DNA from: Anoplopoma fimbria
Taxonomy: Eukaryota; Chordata; Actinopteri; Perciformes; Anoplopomatidae
DNA length: 64,000 nt
Assembly (NCBI RefSeq): GCF_027596085.1
Contig: NC_072465.1
Coordinates: 14,808,857-14,872,856, forward strand
Direction: 5' to 3'
The position numbers and the translations under genes are program-made. This document shows positions 48,449-61,207 of this stretch, piece after piece (position 1 is the first letter of the stretch; every line of letters begins with the position of its first letter). Below the pieces are notes generated by a model. That model saw only the letters and a list, made by a program, of their open reading frames with translations. It had not been told where the DNA came from and searched no databases.

Positions 48449-51400
48449 ATAAGTAGTGCGGCAAAGTTTTACAAGCCCATCTCACAAAAACAAACCAAGT
48501 AGTGCAAGGAGGAGAAAATGGTCTTACTTTAGGCTCGTTGAGAAGTACTTTATTAAAGGGTATTGCTAAATGATTTTTAGAAATCAAACCACTGATGTTC
48601 CAACACAGATGTTATGTCAGCGACAGTCTAATAACGGCAGTGTCAAAGAAGCCCTCCTATCACCAAAGCTCTGTAGTCACTAGGTAGGTCACCATAATGA
48701 TGACAGTATAATAGGGAGATACTTCATTGTTATATCAGAGAACCATGGTTATATTAAAATAACCGTACATTATTTTTGACTCTTGTCTGTGAAAGATTTA
48801 AAAAAAACTATAGCACCATGGCCTCTGAAGCTGAAACTCAAGCTCTAATAAACAGAGCAGGAATAATATCAGAGGTGCAAGACAGACAGCACCTACACTA
48901 ATGACGATGAGGCTGTGAAAGGGTGGAAACGTCTCATGTTGTTCAGAATGTAAACATTTGATCACACCTGAATCTAGTATTAAATCGAGTGAAGCGGAAT
49001 CTTTTATTGCAGTTACTTATATGTTACGAACACTGGATCTCTTACAATCAAACCTGAACTTTTATCTCTTTTGTCCCCATCAGTGTTTTCCTGTGGCCAC
49101 TTCCTCAGTGCCAGCATCACTTCCCACTTGCTGCTCTGACATCTTAGGGGGAATCAAAGAGGTTTAATGAGAGGAAGGTCCTGCAATAGATGTTGTGTTG
49201 TCTCATGTGAAAGTAATTGTCAAATACTTTTTTTTGCCACTGTGTCCTTCCTCTCTCTGTCCCAGGCGGCTTCACAATCCATGTTACTTTTGAACCTGTG
49301 TTCTGTTGTTGTTGCCAAAGGAAATGCCATCGCCCTTGCCATTCCATTTATTGGGATTAATAGAAGTCCTCAGAGACACTACCAAAAAGAATATAAAGAG
49401 AGAGAGATCAGAAAATAAAAACAAATAGAAAGATGTTAGTTAAATGTCACTTCAAACCTCTTCAATGAAGTAAAGTTTGTCATTTGTTGGCAGTGTGGCC
49501 AGTAGCTCACCAGATGTTTTATAGTTTGCAAAATATATAAACAATATATATAGATTTATCATAATAGTGGACACTTTTAAGCTATTGTCACAACAGGGGA
49601 CATATCTTCACTGTTTTTTGTCTTGACTCATAATGGTGTTTGTTGAACTTTGTGACCCAATTTGTGGTTTTGGATTGGTGGTCCCATCTCTGGCAGATTG
49701 TTTTCCAAAACTGTAGCCCTGCAGCAACAATACCTTACCTGAAAAATACACCCATCTGTCTAAGTCATATTGATTTTTCAATGATGATTCTGGGGTTGGC
49801 AATCCAATTTGCAATGGTAATTTAAGCCTTTAATGAAGTCCGTAGTGAGTCTTCTTGAGCAGTGATGGGGAGTCTGTATGCTTCAGAGAGCAGTTTGTCC
49901 AATTCCTTTTAATTAAGCAGGTGTTTACTTAGGACTCTCATCCTCTCTCTGATCACTAAGTGTGTTTCTAACATGTCTGTGTTCTTATACTTTATGTAAG
50001 CATCCCTTCCTGTGAGCAGTTAATTATCACATTAAGGCCAGTTTTCAAATATTAAGTCTTAGTAAGAAATAGAAAGGTGCACCCAGTAGATTTCATGTAA
50101 AAAAACAAAATGTGACGATGCTGTGTGAATGACAGCATGACTGCAGTCAAACAGGTATAAATGAGACAATATTATGCACTGGGGATAGCTGTGGTGCTAA
50201 AAATTAAAAGTTAGATTTGCTGCCACGAGTGAATGAACGTAGTAAAACTTCAGTGAGAGGCTCAATGCATTTTGTCCAGGTCACTAGTTAAACACACGGC
50301 TAACACACATCTAGACAAACACATTTACAATCACAGTCACATCTAAGGACAATTTAGAATTTCCAGTTCATCTAACCTTTATGTCTTTGTACTTTTGAGA
50401 AAACTTGAGCATCTGGGGAAAACTCATGCAGACACAGAGAGAACATGGACACTCTACACAGAAAGTACACAACCAGCCGGGGTCATGTTTCGCTTTGGAT
50501 TTCAGCAAGTACTCCAGAAACTAGCTGCTGAAACTCATTTAATTCTCTACAACTCTGGAAAGATAGCTTGGTGCTGATCACATTTGCCTCATTTCCATGT
50601 TTGCTTGCACTGAAAACCTGTTTGCAGCTGAACTTGCAGGCCAAATAACCCATCAGCAGCCAGTATATGTACTAGTGTTGCCATACGTGCTTCCTATCAT
50701 TTAAACAACATTGGTTCTGCAGCTAAAACTCAACATTCCAATAACACAATTTGTGTTGACAGTTAATATATTTCCATACTTGAACTAATATTTTTCAAAG
50801 CAAGAGCACCACCCTGTTTGAATAATATTTGGTGTTAATTAATTGTACGCTGTGTTTTTCCTTGTTTGAGATCAACGGGGAAACATCTGGATAAATGATG
50901 CAAAATAGTGCCATGTCAAAACGTCTTATTGCACCTTTACTACGTGTGAACAAACTCCATGTTCGTGAATGTTCTGTTTTAATGTTTTCAGCCCATTCTT
51001 ACATCTTTCCGCGGACTGCACACTTATTGTAAGTGACATTCTAGCAAGCAGCAGCCTGGAGCTGCAGTGGGAACAATCTATGTGTAACAGATGCCTGGTG
51101 AGCCATCCCTCATTAAAAGAGATGAGACATCAGTGATTTGTACTGTGGAGCCTGGAGAAATGCTTCATGGGTGCAAATATTGATTCTGCTTACTCTCTCC
51201 CTGTGGGATGAATGTTGTAGATCCAAGTGGTTGAGTATTTTCTCTGATTAGTGATCAAAGACTGAAGTCATTTCGATTTTCTATGTTGACAGTGGTCATA
51301 GGGCTCATTATTTTCTATTTGTAAATAAAACATTTTTGCATTTATCTGTGTTCATTTTGAATATTAAATTGGTTAGAATCAATGCTATCAATATCTTGGT

Positions 51401-51805
51401 GAAAATCTGAATTTCAGGTTAGCACCTTGTTCTTCACTGAAGTAGTTTTTTCATCCGACAGTGAGCGGGATAGTGTTCAATGGCCGCTCCACTGTGAAGC
51501 TCTTTTCGCTTCTCACCTGTTTGTGAAGCTGCTAAATGCATGCTCGGGTGATGAATGATGTTGATTAAGAGACTATGTCAACATCATCTTCTGCCTGCTT
51601 CCTTCTAGCTGCTCTACATCTTAACCAACTCCTTACAAGAAGGCAGGGCGCTCCTGGGAGAGCCAGGAGGCTAATTTGTTTATTTGTGAATGTATTGAAG
51701 CATGTTCATGAGGACATGTGTGGATATGAATATTTGAAAAAAGGGTTTAAGCATGTGCGTGCTTGCATTTATCTCACTATTAGTGGGCATGCGTGTGCCT
51801 GCGGA

Positions 51806-51834
51806 TGTGTGTGTGTGTGTGTGTGTGTGTGTGT
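51806..51834. repeat. (GT)n microsatellite
   Basis: About 14 GT units following GCGGAT. Confidence 0.9.
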
Positions 51835-53704
51835 CATTGTTTAGCTGTGTAGAACTCATGTTTTCTATGTCACCAAGTGTGCAAGAAATAAATGGAGCTC
51901 AGAGATGCATGTGAGCTGCTTGATTAGATTAAGGTGGCAAATTGATTGTAAGCGTGTAGTTGTCTCCATCGGAAAGTGCCACTGATTGCGGAGGCGGGTA
52001 AGCGTGCTGTTGCCTAATATGATCACTCAGTAGCTAATGCAATCTGTTTTACGGCAGCTATTGCAGATTGGGATTAATGTGGCAATAGGCTGAGCAGGAA
52101 TGGAGAGGTGGAGGAAAGTAAGACGGCTGGTGATTACACACAGCAATGTGATCAATACAAGTTACAGAGTGACAGAGACCCAAGCACTATCGCTTCACCC
52201 CCTGTGGCTGAGTGCTCCATATGTTCTCAGAAAACATTAGACATTTTGACTCCAGCCAGGGCAATAAAACGGATTTCATTCATTTCTTTTTTTGAAAAGC
52301 AATGGTAACAACTTCCTCCTCAATTCAAACATAAAAGTTTACAATAATTTCAATGATATAATAGATACAAATAAATAAATAAATAAAATGATTCTTTTTT
52401 GCAACAGCAACTTAGATTGATGTGTCCTGTTTTGAAAAAGTTGCAGTATATATGACATTATATAAAACAGTAACCAAAAGGGACAAATTTACATTTATAC
52501 TGTTGTTGGTATTCACAAATGTACCACCTGTCCGTGCATGAAGCAGTCGGAAAATAATGTTTAATTCCACTGATCATTAACACTTTTAAAAAAATGTTTC
52601 AAGGCTTTCCCTACATAATGAAATATTTGCTACACTTCTCAAAACAATTCTCTGCTAAAACACCACAGGGTACTTTTAGATATATCTTTTAAATCTAGGA
52701 GTAACTTTTTTTTTTTTACATGTTTCCACCTTTATATCCACGTGTTGCTTACATCCCTTCTTTCCTTCCATTGATCCATTCTGCATTAGAGGCTAATTAC
52801 ATCAAAGGGTAAGATTAATCTGTGTTCTATGGTTGAACTCAGATTGACCTCATATGAAATGGGTGGGAGAAAAGAAGAGCTGGTTATCACATGGATAATA
52901 AGGGTCCTGTCTGTCACCTGTCCACTCCCATTAACTCCTGTCACATTCACTTCTGAACAAAAATGGCCACATTAGCATGCCTGAGACCCAATCCTGCAGT
53001 AGCGTAACACTGACAGCTCTCATACCTGCACTGCCTGTAGATCTCTTATTCAGACGGAGCAGCAGCTGACATCATGGTTTATGCATCTCTTCATTCTTCA
53101 TGGCTCTTTAGCAGTATCAGACAGGCAGTAAATGGCTTACAGTAAAAAAAAATTGTATGTAGTGTAAGAATGGTCCATTTAGATGAAGATCCCTGGGTTT
53201 GTTTAACTCTGCCAGCATGACTAAAGAAAATGATAAAGGGCAGTGTAATATATTTTAAAATAAACAATCAAGACCAAGCTTATAATGACATTAGAGTGTG
53301 CTTTTTTAGGTTATATCCAACAGGATTGAGAGATATTTGTGCCATCTAATGGATGGAGTGGACCATGTTTGATGCTGAGTACCATTTCAATGTGTCACAA
53401 ATGGCAAAGAGGGCCTTTGTTCCTGAGAGGACAATGAAAGCTGTGCTTCATCCTCCACCTTTCACCGCTACAGCTCCACTATCAAAGCCCAGGCATGTCT
53501 GGGTCAGCAGTATCATCCAGCTGGGGAACGGGCCTTGGCCTTAAGGGGTTTAGTGGCTGTATCAAACAGCGTGATGCTTTTGTTACATTTCATTTTTTAT
53601 TCAAAGAGGTTTGGGACCAGAACCTACAGTATATTCTCACCCACTGTGTTTGTTAGAGTCACACACTGTCAACCATATGCCTTCCTCATCTTAACTAAAA
53701 GGAC

Positions 53705-53945
53705 ACTTTGAGGGCGCAGACCTCCGCCAAGGGAGTTTCCATAAGTAAAATATAATGTCTGTATCCGCCCCTTGATTCAGACACACTCCAAAATGTAATG
53801 TGTTTTCTTTGACCCATGATACACCCTTCCAACAAGTTTCATGAAAATCAGGCCTGGTTTTTTTTTCAGTTATCCTGCTGACAGACAAACAATCCAACAT
53901 GCCGAAACGAAAACATAACCTGCTTGGCACAGCAGTAGCATGGTG
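53705..53945. mobile_element. Teleost interspersed repeat, possibly a LINE 3' end
   Basis: GAGGGCGCAGACCTCCGCCA, CAACAAGTTTCATGAAAATC and ATCCTGCTGACAGACAAACA, then CGAAAACATAACCT, form a familiar teleost repeat that typically ends near GGCGGAGG. The class is uncertain; an RTE-type LINE or a derived SINE is my best guess. Confidence 0.5.
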
Positions 53946-54008
53946 TAGCTAGTCTGGGTTGACTGAGAGGCCACACACCCCTCAGACTTAACAGGCCAAA
54001 TAACACAG

Positions 54009-54038
54009 TTATTCAGACAGCTACAGCTGTCTGAATAA
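54009..54038. repeat. 14-bp perfect palindrome with 2-base spacer
   Basis: TTATTCAGACAGCT, spacer AC, then AGCTGTCTGAATAA. The arms are exact reverse complements, immediately downstream of the repeat at 53705-53945. Confidence 0.9.
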
Positions 54039-56101
54039 ATACCATTTACACAAGCTCTCCTTGCAACCAAAATTGACAGCCTCTGTTCAGTGCATTACAT
54101 AAGATGTGAAAAATATTACCCTTCACTTTATGTGTGATTTACTTCAGTTTGAAGCTTCAGTAACTTCATCCGTTACAAGCAGCTGTGTTAATGCAAGCCT
54201 TCAGCTTCTCAGTGTCAGTGGTTCATGAGAGTTTGAGAGTTGAGGTAGAGTTTCTCCAAACCAAAAGTGGATTGATTTCCAGCACTATAAATCCCTCACA
54301 GTCCCTTTGCTGCTCTATTTGTCTGTCTCATTTTGGCTGACCTTTCAACCAGATGTTGTTACTTTCTTGGACGGAGAAAGTTAAACAGCCTTTGGTACAG
54401 AAAGTAAAGCTCTTGGTAGCACTGCACTTAAATGAGGAACTACTCCTTCATATATTTACCGTAGACCGATATTTTGGGAAGAAAGAAAGAAAAGATATCT
54501 GCCAGCCGGGATTGGTTGTTCCTTCTCACATGACATGCAGTGGTCGCCCCACAGTATTCCAAAAGTTGATATTTTCCCCTCGGAGCACAGCTGTTGTGCC
54601 CTGAAAAATAGGTGCTTTGGAATGTTTGATGGTGTCGTTATGGCCTTTGAGGGTGCTTTCCGCGTGTCTGCATTGACAACAGTGGATTTCAAGGTGCAAA
54701 AAACGTGCAATGTTAACGGCCCCTGACAGTATATTTCTGTTATAATCAGTTTCAGCTTATCTTCTCTGATGGCACAACATTTGTGGAATATGACGGGTTT
54801 CTTTAATTTCTTACCTATTTATTGAAAATTGCTCATACAGCTGAGATTTCTTTGGTTTAACAGTTTATATGACTGAATTGATTCGTCCAAATACACCAAG
54901 AAAAACCTTGCAACAGGAATTAGCCCAGGGATAACATCCAATTAATATGTAAAGGTGTGTCGGGAAAAAAGAAGACTTATATGTCCCTTTTAAATGTCAC
55001 TCAGCCCTGGCACCGATATTAAATCATTTAGCTGGGGGAAGAGAGTGGGAGAGGGGAGGGCTTTTCAACCGAGGGGCAGATGTGGTATTTTAACATTCAA
55101 CATGCCACAGGTTATGGATCAGCAGTCCAAGGCACATCCCTCTCCACCTCCTCTGGCCTTCACATTCCTCATAGATATTTTCTCACTACTGGGAGCACTG
55201 CATGTGTGCTCACTGGCCTGTCTTCCCCTCCCATGTCGACTCTTGGGCAATTTTCTTGTTTGTCTGCAGGGGCTGGATAAATTAGAACCAGGAGGAAAGG
55301 TTAATGATGCACAGAAAGGATGTCAGAGTGTCAGGCTGAACCAAACAGCCATGTGAGCCCTGTGTGAGACAAATGAATAAAATTTAGGTTTTCACATTTG
55401 GTCCAGCACCTATAAAGTAAGATGAGCTTGTCCACACACACAGGCTACATGTCATGTACTAAATGTGGGATGGAAATGAATAAAAATAGAAGCGCTTTAA
55501 AGATGTCTGACAGCAGTAACCTTTTTGAGGTCATGGATGATGGAATGGATGCTGGGAGATAAAGTGAGTGAAAGGAAAACAATCAGGTCTATATCTGCTC
55601 TTACTATTCACCATGTAACCCAATCCAGTTTACACCATGCTAACAACTAGATAAATACAGACTAGGGATTTACTTACATTGCTCAGTGGACTATATCTGC
55701 AGCAGAACAAAGAGAAATTAATGTAGTGTACAGGCTTGTGCCAGGCAGTGGGCATTTTACAGCTGATAAAATGCTTCAGACATCCTACCCTTCTGACCCG
55801 AGGTCCCTCACAAATGCAGACTGAGTGCTCATCCCTCTGTGTACTGAAGTGAAGACGGCTAACGGGGCGACTCAATTTATTAATGCCATTCAAGAAGCCG
55901 TCGCTCAGAGGACTGAGGCAGAGCAGGGCAGGGTGTGAAATACCACAACAATCTTCATGGCACTGAGCGGTTTACTGAGCAGGATGGCAGGAGGAGATGG
56001 GATGCATCCGAGTGCAATGAAGAGTACCGCATGAGCAGAGGAGGGAAGAGCGAGATTTACCATGTAGTCCGCAAGACATACTCCTCCTCCTCCTCCGGTC
56101 T

Positions 56102-56266
<165 letters not shown>

Positions 56267-57194
56267 ATGGCTGCTTCTATGTGGGGCTTATGGCATGTAG
56301 CTCACCTACTGGGTTCAAGCCTGAAGGAGCAGACACACTTTGCAGCAGGACACCAGTGGGCTGTACTGAGCCAAAGATCGACGTCTTGAAAGTGTGATTG
56401 TCTGCCTTAATAATTCTTCTTGTCCATACTACCCCTGAAGAGATACTTCCATTTTGGAAGCGATGGGGGACAAAATTTACAGACCTTGTTTTGTTTTTAA
56501 AGCATTCACTCCAGGCCCCATTTACACCTGGTATAATCATGTGATCTATATTCAGTATGTGGAAAATGAAATCCGATCCTCGAGTCCTTTGCATTCACAC
56601 CTGGTATAAATAACCGCTCTCACTATCTTAATGCTTTCCACATTGTGATTGTATCTAAATATACAAATAAGTTAGCTGTCAACAAACACAGCGTGTTCCA
56701 AGTCTAGTAAAGCAGTGCCATGGACGTGTGTCATTCATTTTGAAAACACAATGTTCAGGATAGACTTGATATTTGTTTTTTCTTTTCTGGAGGTAATTTG
56801 AAGATTGAAGATACCTGCTTGATTTAGCTGAGAAAGGCTGATGAAGCCTTAATTTCGCTTCAGCTAAACTTCACAGTGCATTTTAGCACAAAAAAGAGGA
56901 ATTTTGTATCAAGACAGACTTTACAAAAATGTTGACCTCTTTGTTAAGATAAACTCATTTTAATAACTTTACTATATGAAGGGGAATAGACCTAAATACC
57001 AGTTAATTTAGCAGTTCCAATCTTTTGATGTGTAATAACCCCTGTGAGTGTGTTGTTGATGAATGATGGTCAACTCACACATATTTCATTATATAAACTA
57101 TATGTAACATGTCTGTTTTTCCCATATATTAGTGTTTTATTAGCCAGCTATTGACAAACTGATATTATCAGACATAGAAAGGGCTTGAATTCAC

Positions 57195-57232
57195 TGTGTG
57201 TGTATGTGTGTGTGTGTGTGTGTGTATGTGTG
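57195..57232. repeat. Interrupted (GT)n microsatellite
   Basis: GT repeats broken by two GTAT units, 130 bp before a second, longer GT tract. Confidence 0.9.
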
Positions 57233-57358
57233 AGGGGGTTGTTTTGCTTTTGCACATGTCTGCTAATGGGAGAGAATGTATTATAAATAGATTTTTCTTG
57301 GAACCTTACACACTGAGGGGGAAGTCGAATTTGTTTCAGATATATTCCGCACGTCGTT

Positions 57359-57506
<148 letters not shown>

Positions 57507-58140
57507 CTCTATATATGCGTCTCATATCTATCGTCACTTTATCTGACAGTTTTAATCAGGCAATGATCTGCCATCGAGTGTGCTCCCTGTTTGCTGCACA
57601 TTAACATTAACATTAGTAGTGACATAACAGCATCACTCTGCCAGTGTTGAGAGCAGAACAATCTGCTGCGCCTTCATTCATCTCCCTCCCGTCATCAGCA
57701 GAGCCTCAGCTATGTGGGATACTTTCATATGGATTCACTGTCCCCTGAGACTCGTTGGCAGCTTATTGTTCTCCATATTCTCATGTCTGGGGAACTTTTT
57801 CATATACGGCTGAAAATGAAGATAAATTATTTCTCTGTTTTATGTGGAGAGCAAGGAACAAATTTACATTTTCTTCTTTCCCTGAATCATTTCCATATAT
57901 GCTAATGCTCTGTGTTTCTCTTTCCATGGCCAGCTGGACTGTATTTTTTCTGCTTATTTTAGTAAACGTAGTGTAATGATGATGACATTTAAAGGAGCAC
58001 TTTTGCTTATAGCTAATGCTGGAGTTTCACATGTTACAGAAATAATGTGACTTAGTGATTTGGCATCTAACTTTTATTTCAGGTGTATCCCTAGAACACT
58101 ATGGTAACATGGATACAATAGTATCAAGATGGTGTATTAT

Positions 58141-58172
58141 CCCCCCCCCCCCAAAAAAAAAAATATATATTT
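58141..58172. repeat. Homopolymer junction C12-A11-(TA)n
   Basis: A run of twelve C, then eleven A, then TATATAT. Such runs are prone to length error in assembly. Confidence 0.8.
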
Positions 58173-58226
58173 TAGAATTCCATGTGCAAAAGGAATTCTA
58201 CCTTCTATTCAAAGAAAGAGTTTGAT

Positions 58227-58910
58227 TTAATCTAATAACACTGAGTCTCGTCCTTTGGTAAGTGGGGGGGATGTACTGGAATACATTTTTTGTACGGGAT
58301 TTTCTGTGTTTTTGATCTTATTTTTGTCAGCCAGGCTTGAATCATCTCTAAAACGTTTCATCATCTCACTGGCATATTTAACAGAATTTTCATCTCTGTC
58401 ACAAATCCTATTAACATGATGAAGTTGACTCGGGGGCAAACCTTTTTTTGAGAGAGACTGAGAATGAAACCATTAGCCAAAAGAATGATATTCTTGTAAA
58501 TAGGTTTTAGTAGATAATCTAAATGTATTCCGATTTTTTAAAAACAAGATCCAGAGTAGATATATTGTCTTTGCTAAAGGAACAATTAGACTTAAGTCTT
58601 GAGTATTCGAAAATCAGACAAATTCAGAGAGCCGTTCTACCTTATAGCCTGATCAAAACATAAAAAAGGTTGTCAATATAATGACGAATGAATATGTTGA
58701 ATTTGGTGTATCGAGCCAAACGTTGCTCCTGGAAGACAAATATATCCTCAAAATCACTAATAAACAGCATACAGGCTGTGCCTTGTACCGGAAGGGAAGC
58801 AAAACAAGATTAGTCATTTCTCTTGTGACATAACTTTTTCATTGCTGGGTGGCCCAGTTTATGGAGAATATTGGTCACGGAGATTGGACACATCCAGTGT
58901 TGCATGATCT
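58227..58910 (-). mobile_element. Penelope-like retroelement remnant (reverse transcriptase part)
   Basis: On the minus strand, broken frames give QGTACMLFISDFEDIFVFQE, then FNIFIRHYIDNLFYVLIR. The latter recalls the YIDD catalytic block of Penelope-like reverse transcriptases, with Asn replacing the second Asp. After frameshifts comes FHSQSLSKKGLPPSQLHHVN, followed by RICDRDENSVKYASEMMKRF, matching the conserved thumb region downstream of the RT active site. Stops at several places and a missing segment after QGTA show it is dead. No GIY-YIG endonuclease or terminal repeats were identified. The family call rests on these motifs alone. Confidence 0.6.
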
Positions 58911-61178
58911 GTTTTACGTGGGGCAGCTTTTCTTATAGTCATAAATAGATGTGTGTTTATCTATTAGCCATTGCAGGCTCCTTACAAATCAATACAAACA
59001 TGGCAACGTAATCAGGTATTGTATGTCTTTAATAGAAAGAGAACACCTCTTGCGGGTGGCAGAAATGTAGACAGCTCAATAACACACACAGCAGCACTGG
59101 TGGCATTTCTGCTTCTTTTCTCATTGTGCTCTTTTGAGAGAACTCCTGTGCTTCAAAAGGCATTTGGCAGCCACTCCACGCTCCCCCACGTCTTCTGCAA
59201 TCCCTCAGATTATCAAAGTATCCGGGCTCTGTGGAAAATAGAGGGGGGATCTTTGGCAGAGGCGGTTGCCCTGGCAACAAGCTCAGTTAAATCAGCTGCC
59301 CAGAGCAGAGGTAAAACACAGCTGACTAAACCACATAACTGGAAGTTGGCAGACAGTTGACAGGTGGAGTACCTAAATGTCTCGGCCCAGCGAGAGAACC
59401 AGGGTGAGAATGCTGAAGAAAATCCTGTAGTTTAAGATCTAATTTAGAGGAGAGACTGGCTGATAGATCTTTGTACCTCTCACTCTGATAAAGTAGAAGA
59501 TTCTGAAGGAGGGTGCTATCTGATCCGTAAGTGTTTCCCCAAAACATATTTTCTCTTGTCTTAAAGTTTCCCCTTCTACCTCCTTCTAGAAACAGTATAC
59601 TGTTGTGCTCTAATGACAACTTCCTGAGTACAAGTATCAAGATTTATTTCTATTGGTAAAATACACTAGAACCTTTGACAACTGCTGTCAAACATACTTA
59701 ACAGTGTGTCATCTTGTCTTGCACATGTCCTACTTTTGTATTATGTGAACATGTGCTTCCGAGCTGCTGTCATTCACACCATATTGTGTCGTGGGCTGCT
59801 GAGCTTTTCAGTTTTCCTCACATTTCTGTGCAGCAGCGTCTTTTAAGGACAACTGTCAGGCTGAAGTTGGTGCCATGTGTTTCACTGAAAGAAGCAGTCA
59901 ATGTTGACAGTTCCATCATCTAAGTCATGTCAGCACCGGTAGAGAATGGTAAAAAAAAAAAATACTTGTCAAGCTGCAGATTTATCTGATCTCCTTCTCT
60001 CTTTCTGGTGAGCTACAGTGAAACTTATGTCTCAGTATGTTATTTGAAAGACCTTGCATCCTATGGACTGCCAAACCCTGCATGTGCTTGACAGCTCAGT
60101 ACATTCTGCTAGGTAGAGACAATTTATTGATTTTCTCTCGTTTGGAGCATCCAAAATATTGAAGACTAACTAATGCATGTAACTCATGTGGTCTGACAGT
60201 TTCTCTAGTGTTGACCTGAGCAGACCCAGTGTTTGATCTTGACTGAAAGCAACTTTGCTGCTGACACATAGACCGGTCTGGTGTCCAGAGGGACCCTACG
60301 ATCTAATTAGTAACCGTTGACAATTTCGGAATGTGCACATGAAAAGACCTGAAACTAAAGGTCCAAGATGACAATGTCAAATCAAATGCAGCAGCACAGC
60401 ACTTATAATGGATACAAGTCCATCTCATCACTGTCACTCTGTCTGGGGTCTCCTGGGTGGTTGTAAGTTAACAAACTACATCTCTACATCGGGAAATGCA
60501 GCATCAACAATAAAGAGGAGAAAACAAATACAACACTGTTGAAAGATTTTCTCCTTAAATCATCAAAACAAAGGACAGCTTTAGTGTCATAAAAGCTTCA
60601 AAAGGGAAGGCCCTTAATGAGTATATATCAAAACTGGAGTGATAATAGCTGAAATGACACTTTGGACTGGCAGTGAAGTAGACATGCTAATATAGGTTGT
60701 TTTTACCTCTTACACAAGTTGAGTTTTTTTCATGAGGACTTTCTTAGATATGTAAATAGTAATTTAGAATCAGTGAGGTGTGGCCACATTGAATGGAATG
60801 AGCTTCATGAAGGCAGATGGTTCAGACCTAAGGGTCCTCTGGAGCGAGGTGATGCGCTCTTTAGAGAAAAGAGTTTGAAAAGTATGAGTAGAGTAAAGGA
60901 TTTACAAAAGAGGGGGAGGTTCTTTGTCATCTGCATATGTTTGAATTTTAATAAAATTTAAATTAAACATACATTATGTAAATGTTATGCTCCTGGCCAC
61001 GGACAAATTTAATTAATGCTAAATAATAACTTTTTCACTGTCAATCAGTGGGAATTGCCTGTGTCATATAAACACATTTATTAATTCAATTTTTAACTAT
61101 AGTTTTTGACTGACGCTTATACTGACCTAAGTACCTACAGGGTAAATTATCGTTAGAGGTTCTATGCTGGAGCTTTCA

Positions 61179-61207
61179 ATCATATCATATGATCATATCA
61201 TATGATC
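61179..61207. repeat. 13-bp tandem duplication ATCATATCATATG
   Basis: Two perfect head-to-tail copies followed by ATC. Each unit contains the palindrome CATATG. Confidence 0.85.

Noticed and set aside
54994..55356. 120-codon plus-strand open frame
   Set aside because: No recognisable domain, no clear splice sites in phase, and composition like the flanking intron.
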